Shown piece after piece: positions 34,307-44,715 of a stretch of DNA of 64,000 nt. The position numbers and the translations under genes were made by a program. The number at the start of each line of letters is the position of its first letter. The first letter of the stretch is position 1. The notes beneath the pieces are model-generated. The model was not told the DNA's origin. It made no database searches and saw only the letters and a program-made list of their open reading frames with translations. This DNA is from Codonopsis lanceolata (Eukaryota; Streptophyta; Magnoliopsida; Asterales; Campanulaceae): the NCBI GenBank assembly GCA_013146195.2, contig CM028381.1:58100744-58164743 (forward strand), written 5' to 3'.

Positions 34307-36204
34307 TAATTATTTTGGAATTAATAAAAAATAGAAAAATTATTTAGGAACATAGGGGTATAATTTAGGAACGAATTGAGTGAAATATTGCACAGTTAAT
34401 TTCTAGGAATTGATTTAGATGGACATGTGGAGATAATAAAATAAACTGACATAAAAAAAAACGTATGAAAAGATATGGAAATTTCAATACTTAAGCAAAT
34501 ATAATATATTACTGAAAGTATTTTATTTATACTTGAGCAAGAATTTTAACCCTTATTTTAAAGTTTTAGTAGTTTTGGCCTTTGGGGAATACACAACTGA
34601 GTAAGATAAGCGAAAGCCAAGTTTTATCATAATTCAATCTAACGGTATTTTCGAAAAAATAATGTAATACTAAAATTAGTATTGTTTACCAAACAACATA
34701 TAAGATGTATACCGAAATAATTGAATCATTCTTATTTATGGTCTACCAAACATCGGATAATTATGACAGAGATAACATAATAGTGTATAAAGAAAAACAT
34801 TTTTTTAATATTGATTACAGTTTGTTTTTGGACCAATTGTAACTACAAACTCATATATGGCAGAGGTTCTGACCACTAAGACCAACTCCAATGGTATCCC
34901 TAAATCCTCATTTTGGGGGTTTGAGGTCATCATTCTTGTTCCAACCGAACCCCGAACCGTCCGTAAAGATGTTGTGTAAATATTTAATTAGGCAAATTTG
35001 TCAGTTATAGCCTCATTGTGAAGATGGATTCTATAATATAAATGTCTTCCTTTTCAATGAAAAAAAAAAAGAAGGAATATCCTTCCCGAGCATCTCTCTC
35101 CCTCTCCGACTCAGTTCACCATCGCCGCCCTCTTTTTTCTCAATCCACCATCATTTCAGCCCATTGTCGCTCTCTCTCTTAGTCCACCATCCGACCATTG
35201 TCAAGTTCTCTATCTTGATGTCTTCTCTGTCCGCCATCATGTATCTCTCTCTCAGACGGTTGGTCTTCTTAGTCCACCAAAGATGGAGATCTCTTCCTTA
35301 AATGAGTGAATGACTAACATGTCAGGACTTGGTCAAAAAAAAAATTTGGGCGGGTTGGTCCGCCCTACCTCGCAACCCAAGGTGGGTTAGGTTGGGCCAT
35401 TTTTCTAGTCTGTCATTTTCGCGGGTTGGTCTTCCTAGACCCACCAATTTACAGGTTAGTCCTCCCCGTTGGTCCGTTTTGACAGTTCTAGCTTCAACCC
35501 ACCTCAAGCTTCTACACACACAAAAAAAAAAAAAAAAAAACAACAACAACAACAACTAGTCAACGACTAGTTTTATAAATCCCAAAATCACATGTCACTC
35601 AACTACCCAAACTCATGCACCACTTAATTCTCCAACCTCACATGCCAACTGATTTCATACTCTCTCTCCATCAATTACTCTCCCCTGGCTCTCGGCAGTC
35701 GGCACAATTAGATAGAATTCCCTTCGTCCTAGATAAATGTTACTATTTTTTATTTTGGAATGTACCAACTATTGTTTCTAAAAACTATTGGTGTACAAAT
35801 TTTCTACCATTTTTTCCCAATATATGCATTTAGTTAATTCTATCATTATTGCACATCTAGAGAGAGTGAGTGTAATAGATACATAACTAATGAGCGAAAG
35901 AGTGTTTAATGAGTATTATCGTCACAACATATTTTACAACTCATCATTAATTACTTTTCTTAATCATTATGTTTGTCAACTAAGAACATTTATTTAGGAC
36001 AGATGAAGTATTTATTAATCAAATTGATGCAATTGTCTATCAAATTAGTTTGACCGGAATCTTGTTTCGGAATTTACTTCATCAGTTTCTACAAATTTCT
36101 TATAGCATATTTTCTATCTATTGCGGTTGAACTCTCTAAATAATTAAATTTATAGACTTTGATTATAAGATCAAAATATTATATTTGCATGCTAAGTTAC
36201 GGCT
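34307..36204. other. Non-coding stretch
   Basis: Contains ACCAACTCCAATGGTATCCC near 34,882 (a MITE-like end), a CT-rich block at 35,080-35,260, and an A-run plus (AAC)n at 35,521-35,557. Short frames at 35,322-35,559 on both strands are compositional. Confidence 0.45.
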
Positions 36205-37630
36205 TATTTGGTGTAGCGTTTTCAAAACACAAATTTTTTTATAAATGCGTTTAATATACCATTTTAAAACGCTATTTTCATAAACTGATTTCTTGTGCAA
36301 ATGACAATTTTATCTTTTTATAAGTGATATGTCTCACTCCTAATTTAATTCAAGGATAAGGTTATCTACATCCCAAAGTTTACTCTCTACGTCTTATTTC
36401 TTATATTGAGCTGTTGCACCTTATGTTGTGCATCGTAAAAAAAAACAGGGTGTGGATAGCCGCAGCCTTACTTCAAACATTTCTAATTTAGTACATATAG
36501 ACCATCAGTGGAGGAACTAGTTGTGAACGAATAGTAAGTACAATTGTTCTAACTTACATAATGCAATCAACCTCACTTTACCTTTTTCTCAACCTCAATC
36601 AATTCATCTCTCTCTTTCTCTCTGTCTCTCTCAAATAATGGAAATAGGCGGAACCCATGTTTGGCTCCAGCTCGTTCTCCCTCAAGCTCCAGCAAAAGAT
36701 TGCTCACTTTTGGTCAAGCTACAACCACTTCCGTCCAAGTAACCATCATCTCTGGTCACCTCTTCAAGTCCGGCAAGACAGTGATTGCCTCTCTCTTTTC
36801 CACGCAACAGACGACCCACAACTAGGGCTTACTACGTAGATTTGGGGATTTTTTTTTTCTTAGTATAAGTAAGACTTTTTCAATTTGAGAATTGTTGATT
36901 GGTGATGAATGAGTTATGCAAAACTTTCAATTTCATTCAAATTGGTGCCGGTAAAGTTAGAATTGAACATTTGTTTAGGGTTATTTTCATCAAACTTTGG
37001 AGAGCCCATCGTGTTATAAATGCGTTTTCTCAAAAAGCTACAATTTTTGGCGTTTCTAAACGTAGCTCCATTTTTGTGTTTGTTTGGTGGAACATTTTGA
37101 TCAAAACGTTGGTAAAAAATAAAGTATTTTCTCTTTTGAAGTGTTTCAATGTAATGTTCTAAAATGAAATATTTTTAAAATGTGCAGTATTTTAAAATTA
37201 TTTTGTTTATCAAAATAGTGTTTTGAAATAGTTTCTCAAACGTGTTTACAAAAAAAAAACTGCGCTTTTAAAAACATTGCATTTTAAAAATGTTACGTTT
37301 TCAAAACGCTACACCAAATGAGATCTTATAAACGCTATGTTTTACAACATGAGATTGAAACACTGGCATAAAATGTTGTGTTTTGTTTTTTAAAGTGTTT
37401 TAATGCAGCATTTTAAAATACATTATTTTAAAAATGTGTTGCGTTTAGGGAAAACAGAGGTTTTAGAAAGATACGTTATTTTTTACAACTACTTTGTTTA
37501 TGAAAATAACATTTTGAAATAGTTTCTCAAACGTGTTTATAAGAAAAAACTACGTTTTGAAAATGATGCGTTTTAAAAATGTCACGTTTTGAAAAAGTTG
37601 TGTTTTCAAAATATTGCACCAATCGAGGCC
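36205..37630. mobile_element. Cluster of AACGCT-type small elements
   Basis: TTTGGTGTAGCGTTTTCAAAAC at 36,209-36,230 and GCTACACCAAATGAGATCTTA at 37,309-37,329 are opposite ends of the same family as 6,212-6,481. A further copy, ending GCACCAATCGAGGCCTTAG, closes at about 37,633. The intervening 36,580-36,840 stretch contains a possible gene fragment (GGTHVWLQLVLPQAPAK on the plus strand) with stops; I do not recognise it. Confidence 0.45.
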
Positions 37631-38620
37631 TTAGTAACTAGAATAAAATAATATTTTGGTCCCTGAACATATCGAAAAACAATGTTTTGGTCTTCGAAGT
37701 TTAAAACATATTAATATGGTCCCTCAACTCGTTTTTTTGGATCAATTTTTCCTTCCTACCGTTACCGTTACACTTTCCGTCAAATATTATTTTAAATACC
37801 AAAAATACCCTTGACTCTCAAGTTTAATTGGACTGATCTTTCAAAACATCCAAAATATAAGGGTTAATGTGCCAATTAAAAATGAGCCATTTTAATTAAT
37901 TAAAAAAAATGGCAAGGAAAAAGCCAGCGATCTTGACTATCTCTCTCATCTCTCGCGTTCAATTTGCGCATTAATTAAAATGACTCATCATCTCCCAAAT
38001 CATCTCTCGATTTCTGTCTCATATCATATATCATCTCCCAAATCATCCCCAAATCCAACTGCGCCTCTTCATCTCAGTCGGCGTTTGCTCCATCTCCACC
38101 AACTCTAGAACCACCATCGATCTCCATGTTAAGCAGAGCCTTTCATTTGGGCCCGCTTCTTCAATAGTGCTGGAACCCAGCTCCGTCATCCACCATAATC
38201 ACCGGCCATACTCTGCCGTCGGTATGCCACAGGCTTCCCAACAAACCTCATATCTTGTTTTTGCTAGAGGCCTCTCAGTTATGGTTGCTCATATTACCAA
38301 GCCCTAATCAGCTCCCTAGTCTTCATCGGTTTCTCCTTTTCAGATCACCATAACATTACCTTTATTTTTTAAGCCTGGCCGTATTTTCGCCTTCTTGGTG
38401 ACCGTTGATTTATCCATAGCCAGATCTTCGTTTCCCTTCCTTCAGTTTAACTAAAATCCAAGTCAAATCATTTCTACAGCCTCCGCATCTAGTCTAGTTA
38501 CTTATTAGATCTAATCTGATTTATAATATTACTAAACCCAAAATCACAAATATGACCAGATTTGATTTGGCGCAATTTCTTCACCCGATATCTCATCCAT
38601 CTAGTCCTTGAACTGGACCA

Positions 38621-38847
38621 CTGAACGTTAAAAGAGACGATCACTGGAGACACTTTGACAATTCGGTCAAAGCCATTTCATTTGGGTTCATCGCTACCGC
38701 CATTTTTATTTCAATGTTTCTTGTCATGGCCATTTTTTAGAGGTTCCTCAGAACCACCGCCCTGCCATTGTCGCCGTCGAGAGGCTGGAGTCTGACATTG
38801 AATCTCAAATGGGTTCCAATGGAAAGCTTGCTCACTCTTCTCCCATA
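38621..38847 (+). pseudogene. Captured first-exon fragment of a small membrane-protein gene
   Basis: The plus-strand reading RDDHWRHFDNSVKAISFGF followed by IATAIFISMFLVMAIF gives a short N-terminal part and one membrane helix, and matches my recollection of a conserved, uncharacterised plant family that reads ...DHWRHFDNSVNAVSFGF...ERFLR...SQMGFNGKL. Here the expected start is CTG (38,621), the Glu after MAIF is a stop (TAG, 38,738-38,740), and the later ESDIESQMGSNGKLAH segment is in another frame. A strong donor, GTGAGT, follows at 38,848, as at a real exon end. It is a non-functional capture. The family match is from memory and needs a search. Confidence 0.65.
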
Positions 38848-39073
38848 GTGAGTAATCTCTTTCAATTAGTCCCCTTCTACACTACCCATAATCTATTCAC
38901 GATAATGGGTCAATGCTGAAGAAGAATTCGAATAGGTCTTGTGCGATGTTGGTGGCGGGGGTGGAGAGAAATATCAAGCTTTCAGAGGTTGATGATGACT
39001 CATTTTTGAATTGGCACATTAACCCCTATGTTTTGGATATTTTGAAAATTCAGTTAATATTAAACTTTTAATA

Positions 39074-39331
39074 CTCCCTCCGTCCCTAAATAATCGTATG
39101 GGTTGACCCAGCGCACAGTTTAAGAAAAAGTAATTGACTTGATTATTTATATTGGTTTAATGTGTAGTTTCCTTTAATATCCATGTATATGTGGCTCATA
39201 ATTAAAGTAGAGTGAAAAAGTAAGGGTAAAGTGATAAAAGTGATGTTCTAAAAAGGTAAGTTTCAAAGTGGACAATTATTTTGGGACGGACGAAAAAGGA
39301 AAGGAGGACGATAATTTAGGGACGGAGGGAG
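39074..39331. mobile_element. Stowaway MITE (258 bp) nested in the MULE
   Basis: Ends CTCCCTCCGTCCC and GGGACGGAGGGAG are perfect inverted repeats with TA on both sides. The left MULE repeat shows the empty site, so the insertion came after the MULE formed. The same family is present in inverted orientation at 46,613-46,870, also 258 bp. Confidence 0.95.
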
Positions 39332-39504
39332 TAGTATTTTTGGCATTTGAAATAATATTAGACGGAAAATGTAACAGTAACGGTGGGAGCTAGGGGGAAA
39401 GTTGATACAAAAAAACGAACTGAGGAACCACATTAATATGTTTTAATCCCTAAGACTAAAACATTGTTTTTCGATATGTCCACATACAAAAAATATATTA
39501 ATCC

Positions 39505-40320
39505 TAGTAACTATTTTTAGATTTTTTTTTGTATTTTGTACACATTTTGGTATCAAAATGTAGTCATTGATCTATTTAGTCATTATCTTTAGAATATTTC
39601 AAAATATCTTTTTTTTTTTATGTAAATAGTATATATTGGTTTTTCTTTTTGATTTAGTTTATTTTCTTCTAAAATCATTGAATATTGGTTCTATAAAAAA
39701 TGATGATTTTTTATGATGTAAAAATAATTATTTTTTATGGTTATTATTGTTTGCAATATTTTTAAATATCTAGTCCACGTGATTTCAAAATCCTATGCCC
39801 CTGCTAATCCTCGAGCCGGATATGATTACGAGTGACGATAAAAGCTCTCCAAACACTGTTTACGGGCTTCTTTTCAAAATATGAATGCTTCCATCTCTGC
39901 AGTTTGAGTGAGGAGAGCTTATAGATTGATCGGTGTTAGTTTATGTGTTAAAGCACAAAAATCTAAAGCATAATATACATTGTTGGTGTTCTCTTTTAAA
40001 CTTTTAGACGAGTTGGTTACTTTAACATTATGGAATGAGTGTTGAAGTTTCTGTCTTCATATAACAGGGGTTTCTATTTCGATTCATGGTTTGTCTTTTA
40101 TCTATTGTTGGTGTCAAATTGTTTTTCGGCTGTGCTTTGCTTTATTTAGAAAGTCTCGAATGGTTGTTTTTAGGCGTCTACTTCTTTTGGAATGTTAGAT
40201 ATTTTTTCCTTTCAATTTCCTTCTGATATAAGGATTGTATGTAAAAAAATCTATAGGAAGTGATTAGGTATAGAAAAAATTTAACCAAAACTATATATGG
40301 AGAAGGTAAATGTAATGTAC
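39505..40320. other. Inter-exon AT-rich stretch
   Basis: No gene is supported. Part of the 40,050-40,260 stretch resembles the T-rich tails that follow other family exons. Confidence 0.45.
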
Positions 40321-41223
40321 CCTTTAAGACTCGACTCGAGTCGAGAACTTCAGCAGGTAGTAGTGATTCTTTCCCATCATCTTCCTCTAAACTCGAGTCA
40401 AGAACTTCCTTGATCACCTCTTTCCCATCGTTTTCCGTCAAACCGGCCAGTTCAAATACATCCTCAGAGCCTACGTCTCCAATAAAAACAATACCTCTAG
40501 GTGAGAGAGCTTCATCTGGCTCGGCCAACTCAACATAATTTGCAGCATCATTTTTCACAGCTATTTCATCTTCCATCTCAACTGAAGTTTGTTCGATAAG
40601 AGCATTCTCCTTAACCTCATCATTTTCCTTTGGACCCGAGTCAAGAACATTTAAAAGTGGTTCTTTCCCCTTTCCTTCCTCCTCTAGACTCAAGTCAAGA
40701 ACATATTCATCAATTACATCTTTCCCATCCTTAGAGAGAACATCTTGAACAAGAATAATCCCTCTAGGTGAGAGAGCATCAGCTGGCTCAGCCAAATCTA
40801 CATAATTATAAACACCATCATTTATCAATACTAACTTATCTTCCACCTCAGTTAAAATCGGTTCAACGAGGGCGTCCTCCTCAACTGGTTTGTTATCATT
40901 TTCCTTTGAACCCGAGTCAAGAACTTCCACAGGTACTTCTTTTCCCTTGCCTAGACTCGAGTCAATAACTTCTGAAGGCAGTTCTTTCCCCTTGCCTTCC
41001 TCTAGACTCGAATCTAGAACATGCTCACTCACCTCTTTCCCATCATTTTCCTTCAATCCCAATTCCAAAACATCCTTTGAGCCTACATTTTGACTAAGAA
41101 CAACCTCTCTAGAGGAGGCCGCATCCACTGGCGTAGCCAACTCGACATGAGCTACAGAATTTTTCACAGTCAAACCATCTTGCACCTCGATGGAAGTAGA
41201 TTCGATAAATGCATTCTCCTCAC
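40321..41223 (-). CDS. Acidic-repeat exon, three units (903 bp), exon 2 of the intact start
   Basis: Begins after GCTTATGATAAG and ends before GTACATTACA; 301 codons, phase 1-1. Together with the intact first exon it reads on as GEENAFIESTSIEVQDGLTV, so the first splice keeps frame. It has three acidic units; the first has an extra insertion (SSLGKGKEVPVEVLDSGSKE, a local duplication of its tail) and the third ends SLLPAEVLDSSRVLK. The frame is open. If not spliced at the donor it would run 36 codons further into Lys/Tyr-rich sequence, which does not resemble the other units. Confidence 0.7.
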
Positions 41224-41289
41224 CTTATCATAAGCAACAATAATAATAACAATTACAATAAATCAACAAATAAAATTACCATCTTTATA

Positions 41290-41400
41290 GAAACTGTTTT
41301 TTTTAAGGGAGCGTGGGAAGGGATCGAACCTGAGAACTCATGACACTTTGTGAAGCCGGGGGTTAAAACTCTTAACTTCAGTTAAGAAACAATTCATGGA
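41290..41400 (-). mobile_element. SINE-like fragment in intron 1
   Basis: On the minus strand, the text GAGTTCTCAGGTTCGATCCC matches a tRNA-type B box (GGTTCGATCC) as found in plant SINEs, preceded by AGTTAAGAGTTTTAACCCCC. No A box was confirmed. It lies in the short intron between the first exon and the 41.2 kb exon. Confidence 0.4.
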
Positions 41401-41424
41401 AACAAAAACGATTATCAAACTTAC

Positions 41425-41506
41425 CTTCAAGATCAGCTCCATTGTTTTGATTGCCGCGGTTTTTTTTGTTCCTTTCAGCTCTCCTCTTCTTTGGACCAGA
41501 AGGCAT
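41425..41506 (-). CDS. Intact basic first exon (start of the acidic-repeat gene)
   Basis: The ATG at 41,506 follows the family leader CACAACCAATC. The exon encodes 27 residues, MPSGPKKRRAERNKKNRG and then a neutral Asn/Gly/Asp stretch, ends in phase 1 before GTAAGTTTG, and joins in frame with the exon at 41,223. The Lys/Arg cluster resembles a nuclear or nucleolar import signal (inference). A start of the form MPSG-x-KKRK is familiar to me from uncharacterised plant acidic proteins. Of five first exons in the window it is the only one that is undamaged and correctly phased, so transcription of the array, if it occurs, probably begins here. No strong TATA box was found upstream. Confidence 0.7.
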
Positions 41507-42294
41507 GATTGGTTGTGCTTAATTTGATAAAGATTGCAAATGCAAAATGCTAGAACTATCTAAGAAGAAATAAGATCAGAATAAAATTCGTTTAGCTTCG
41601 TGAAGTTTAATTATATGTCCATTGTTATTCAAGCTCATGTTTAATTCTGCTCAAAGAAAATATAATAATAAAAGGGTAATAATGAATTGCTATCATCATT
41701 TTCTTTGTTAATTGTGGTACCCAAAGAAACGTGTACTAGTTTCGAATTGTACAAATGATCATATATATGTGTGTGTGTGTGAGAAAATTCAAAATTAAAA
41801 AACTTTTGTTATAAAATTTAATTACCATAGTAATATTGGAAAAGGTCGCAAGGTATTTCAGTAGGGAGAATAATACACAACGGAATATAGTTGAATCAAC
41901 CTGGTGATATTCGGGTCAAAGGCGGCCGACACAAGGTTTAGGGTCTGGGGCAGTTGCCCCCACCTGGGGTTGGGTTTTGACCCACTGCAACCCGTTACTC
42001 GCATCAACCCTACTCAAACCTGAGTTGATTACTCAAATATTGAAATGGAACACTTCAACAAGCAATTCGCACAAAAATAATAGACTTGACAATGATTTCA
42101 ACTTAAAACGATGAAAGAAAACAAAAGTAACATTCTCTTTGTTTTTAAATAATTGTTCTCCTTTCTTTTTTTTTCTCCGTCCAAAATAATTGTTGTTTTC
42201 AAAATTTTCATTTTTAGGAAATTACGTTTACCACTTTACTATTACTTTTTCTACCTACTTTAATTATGACCGCATATACAAGGGTATTAAAGCA
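41507..42294. other. Upstream flank of the acidic-repeat gene
   Basis: It would hold the promoter. A (GT)n tract lies at 41,767-41,782. From about 42,140 a Stowaway-like left end (TTCTCCGTCCAAAATAATTG) begins but no right end was found. Confidence 0.4.
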
Positions 42295-42780
42295 TACTTG
42301 GACTAAATTTGAGTCACAATGCACATAACTTGAATCGCGATGCATCTATTTTGATTCACAACGCATCAATTTGGAACCGCGATACATCACAATGTAATGG
42401 TAATTACAGTTATAAATCGTGAGGCATCATTTTTGAATCGCGATGCATGATTTTGAATTGCAATGCATGAACTGATGTTTCACGCGAGTGTTCGTTGCGA
42501 TGCATCAATTTTGAAAAGCGATACATGATTAAGTATTGCAATGCTTGATTTTGAATCATAAAACATGATTTTATATCATGCATATTTTCGTGCATCAAAA
42601 TTCATCAATTTTGCATCACGATTCATATCATGCCTTTTCGCGCGCCTCTTCACGTCATTAAGGATATAATCAACATTTTGCCATAAAAGTATATTTTATC
42701 GGTTCAAAAAAGGTATAGAGTAGTAAGGTGGTTAAAAATTGTCCAAAATGGATCGGCCCCAATTTCACCCTTTTTTTTGT
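42295..42780. repeat. Third copy of the GCATCGCGATGCA element
   Basis: Words such as AATCGCGATGCATC, TTGCGATGCATCAATTTTG and AAGCGATACATGATT are repeated for about 350 bp. The right end, AATTGTCCAAAATGGATCGGCCCC, corresponds to the lead-in of the copies at 2.9 and 3.7 kb in reverse. Confidence 0.55.
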
Positions 42781-42837
42781 TATACTTAAGCCTGACAAAA
42801 ATTACATTTTATCTGTCAACCCTGCTAAAAGTTAAAG

Positions 42838-43111
42838 GGAGAAATTTGAACCGGTCCCTTCTTGATTATTTTCAACTGTGTTTACACTCATGTATTTTTT
42901 CGTAATCAGAAAAAAAAAAAACACTTCATGCATTGTGATGAACAAAATAAGACACTTTCATGCATTGTGATGCATGATTTTGTGCATCACAGTACATGAT
43001 TTTGTGCATCATAATACATGAAGTACCTTTTTCCAATTAAGCAAAAAATATAAGGACGTAAAGTGATTGAAAACTTTGAAAAAAGGGGACTGGCCCGCAA
43101 ATTTTCCTAAG
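42838..43111. mobile_element. Fourth copy, with visible inverted ends
   Basis: GGGAGAAATTTGAACCGGTCCC on the left and GGGACTGGCCCGCAAATTTTCC on the right are imperfect inverted repeats, and CTTTTT-CAAAGTTTTCAATCAC continues the match. This suggests the whole family is a small TIR element whose interior is made of GCATCACAATGCATGA words. Confidence 0.55.
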
Positions 43112-43196
43112 TTTAACCCAACACAACTCAAATCAGTTGAAAGGGGTAACCCATGTTGACCCGTTGAACTTGTCAAGTTATAGGAGATTTACCCGA

Positions 43197-43200
<4 letters not shown>

Positions 43201-43229
<29 letters not shown>
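43201..43229 (+). repeat. (TA)n microsatellite
   Basis: Fourteen uninterrupted TA dinucleotides. Confidence 0.95.
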
Positions 43230-43234
<5 letters not shown>

Positions 43235-44076
43235 CTGGCCACCACCATCTACAACCCTTCACGGACCTCAGACAAACACCACTCGTACTCTGGCCACCAC
43301 CATCTACAATTGTCCAACCACTGATGTCAAAGAAATAGGAACGAATATTTCATGTCTTGGAGTCATGCTACATTCCATAACATTTTCAATTTTTTCAATT
43401 GGGGTGATCGATCAAGAAGCTATGCTCAATAAACCACAGGTTAACGAGTAAAATGGCACTCCCCAACTGTCATTAGTAACTGCAACTTTGTGCGTTAGGC
43501 TCATTTGACTCGTTATTCTGACGATTTTATCAATAAATCACAAAAAGTCTTGTTTGTAAAGTTCTCTTTTAGGAATATATGTTTTACCTTTTTATTCTTA
43601 CTTTTTTTCTTCATAATTTAATTTTACGTATGCCATAAATGATAATTTATATTATATTTTTTAAAATTATTTTTGTAAGTCAGTGTGTAGAATAAAACAT
43701 GATAGTGGTAAATGGTAATAATTTTTGTAGGAGAATATGATTTAAGCCCCACGTGATTCTCTTCCATAGACAAAAGCAGCCATCAGTCCAAGTTCCAAAC
43801 TCCTAATATTTTATTAGACAAAATCATTTTTCATTATGATTTTTTTATTAGAAGAATACCCACGCCTTTCAAATGTTAATAGTTTTTCAACTTAACCTAA
43901 CCATCTTTAAATTCATACACATAAAAAAATAAAAATGGATAACTACAATATACATGGATTCAAAAAAGAGAAAGATCATTTTAGAAGGTTCTATTTTAGA
44001 CGTACGGTTTTATTTTTTTACTTTGTTTCACACGGTATCTTCAAACCGAAAGCCAAGACTAATCTCATAAGAACAG
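43230..44076. other. Non-coding stretch
   Basis: A local duplication of CTGGCCACCACCATCTACAA lies at 43,235-43,254 and 43,290-43,309. No gene is supported. Confidence 0.5.
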
Positions 44077-44715
44077 TAGAGATGAGTTTGATCCGGTTTG
44101 GTTCAGTTTTTTAGAATAAAAGGAAAAATCAGAACCAGACCAATAGTCTGGTTCTCAAAAAATTTAGAACCGGAACCAACTCAATATATATGAGAACCAA
44201 AACATTGGTTCGGTCCATAACCAATCAAAGATGTATGAGAACCAGAACCGAACCAATATTATAATTTTTTACTTTTTAACTGTTTAATACAAATACATAA
44301 TAAAATTTTTAAAATTGAAACTTCATAAAAAAAAATTAAAAAATCTTCGATAAAAGTACATTCAACAATTTAAAATGTCGAACTCATAAACTCATAGCAT
44401 AACAAACCGGTGAAAACAAACTAATAAAAGAGTACCAATTAAAAAGTAGAACAAAGAAAGTATTAGGAATTAATATATATATATATACTTATATAATAAT
44501 ATTATATATATAATAAAATAAATAAATAACATATTGGGTTGGTTCGGTCCGGTTCCGTGTTTTTTTAGTTCGAGAACCGGGACTAACCCAAATGTCAAAT
44601 TTTATGAAAATTCAGATCCAGGACCAAACCAAAGTATTGGTCCGGTCCAGTTTTGATTGGTTTGGTCCGATTCTATTGGTTCGATCCGGTTCTGAAAAAA
44701 TCATACACACCCCTA
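44077..44715. mobile_element. hAT-type MITE (639 bp)
   Basis: The left end is TAGAGATGAGTTTGATCCGG and the right end is the reverse complement of TAGGGGTGTGTATGATTTTT, followed inward by GGTTCGGTCC-type repeats on both sides. The flanks AAGAACAG (44,069-44,076) and AAGACCAC (44,716-44,723) agree at six of eight positions, consistent with an aged 8-bp hAT duplication. No transposase. Confidence 0.7.

Larger units (their letters stand above)
37641..39504. mobile_element. Mutator-like element carrying a gene fragment (Pack-MULE)
   Basis: Long terminal inverted repeats of about 255 bp (37,641-37,895 and, once an inserted MITE is removed, 38,985-39,504) share runs such as ACATATCGAAAAACAATGTT and GGGTTAATGTGCCAATT. 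A perfect 9-bp duplication, TAGTAACTA, flanks the element (37,632-37,640 and 39,505-39,513), the size typical of Mutator-type insertion. There is no transposase, and the centre holds part of a host gene at 38,621-38,847. Elements with this structure are called Pack-MULEs. It lies between acidic exons at 31.8 and 40.3 kb. Confidence 0.85.

Noticed and set aside
35322..35559. Overlapping 76-77 codon frames on both strands
   Set aside because: Both run into the poly-A/(AAC)n tract and lack any conserved feature.
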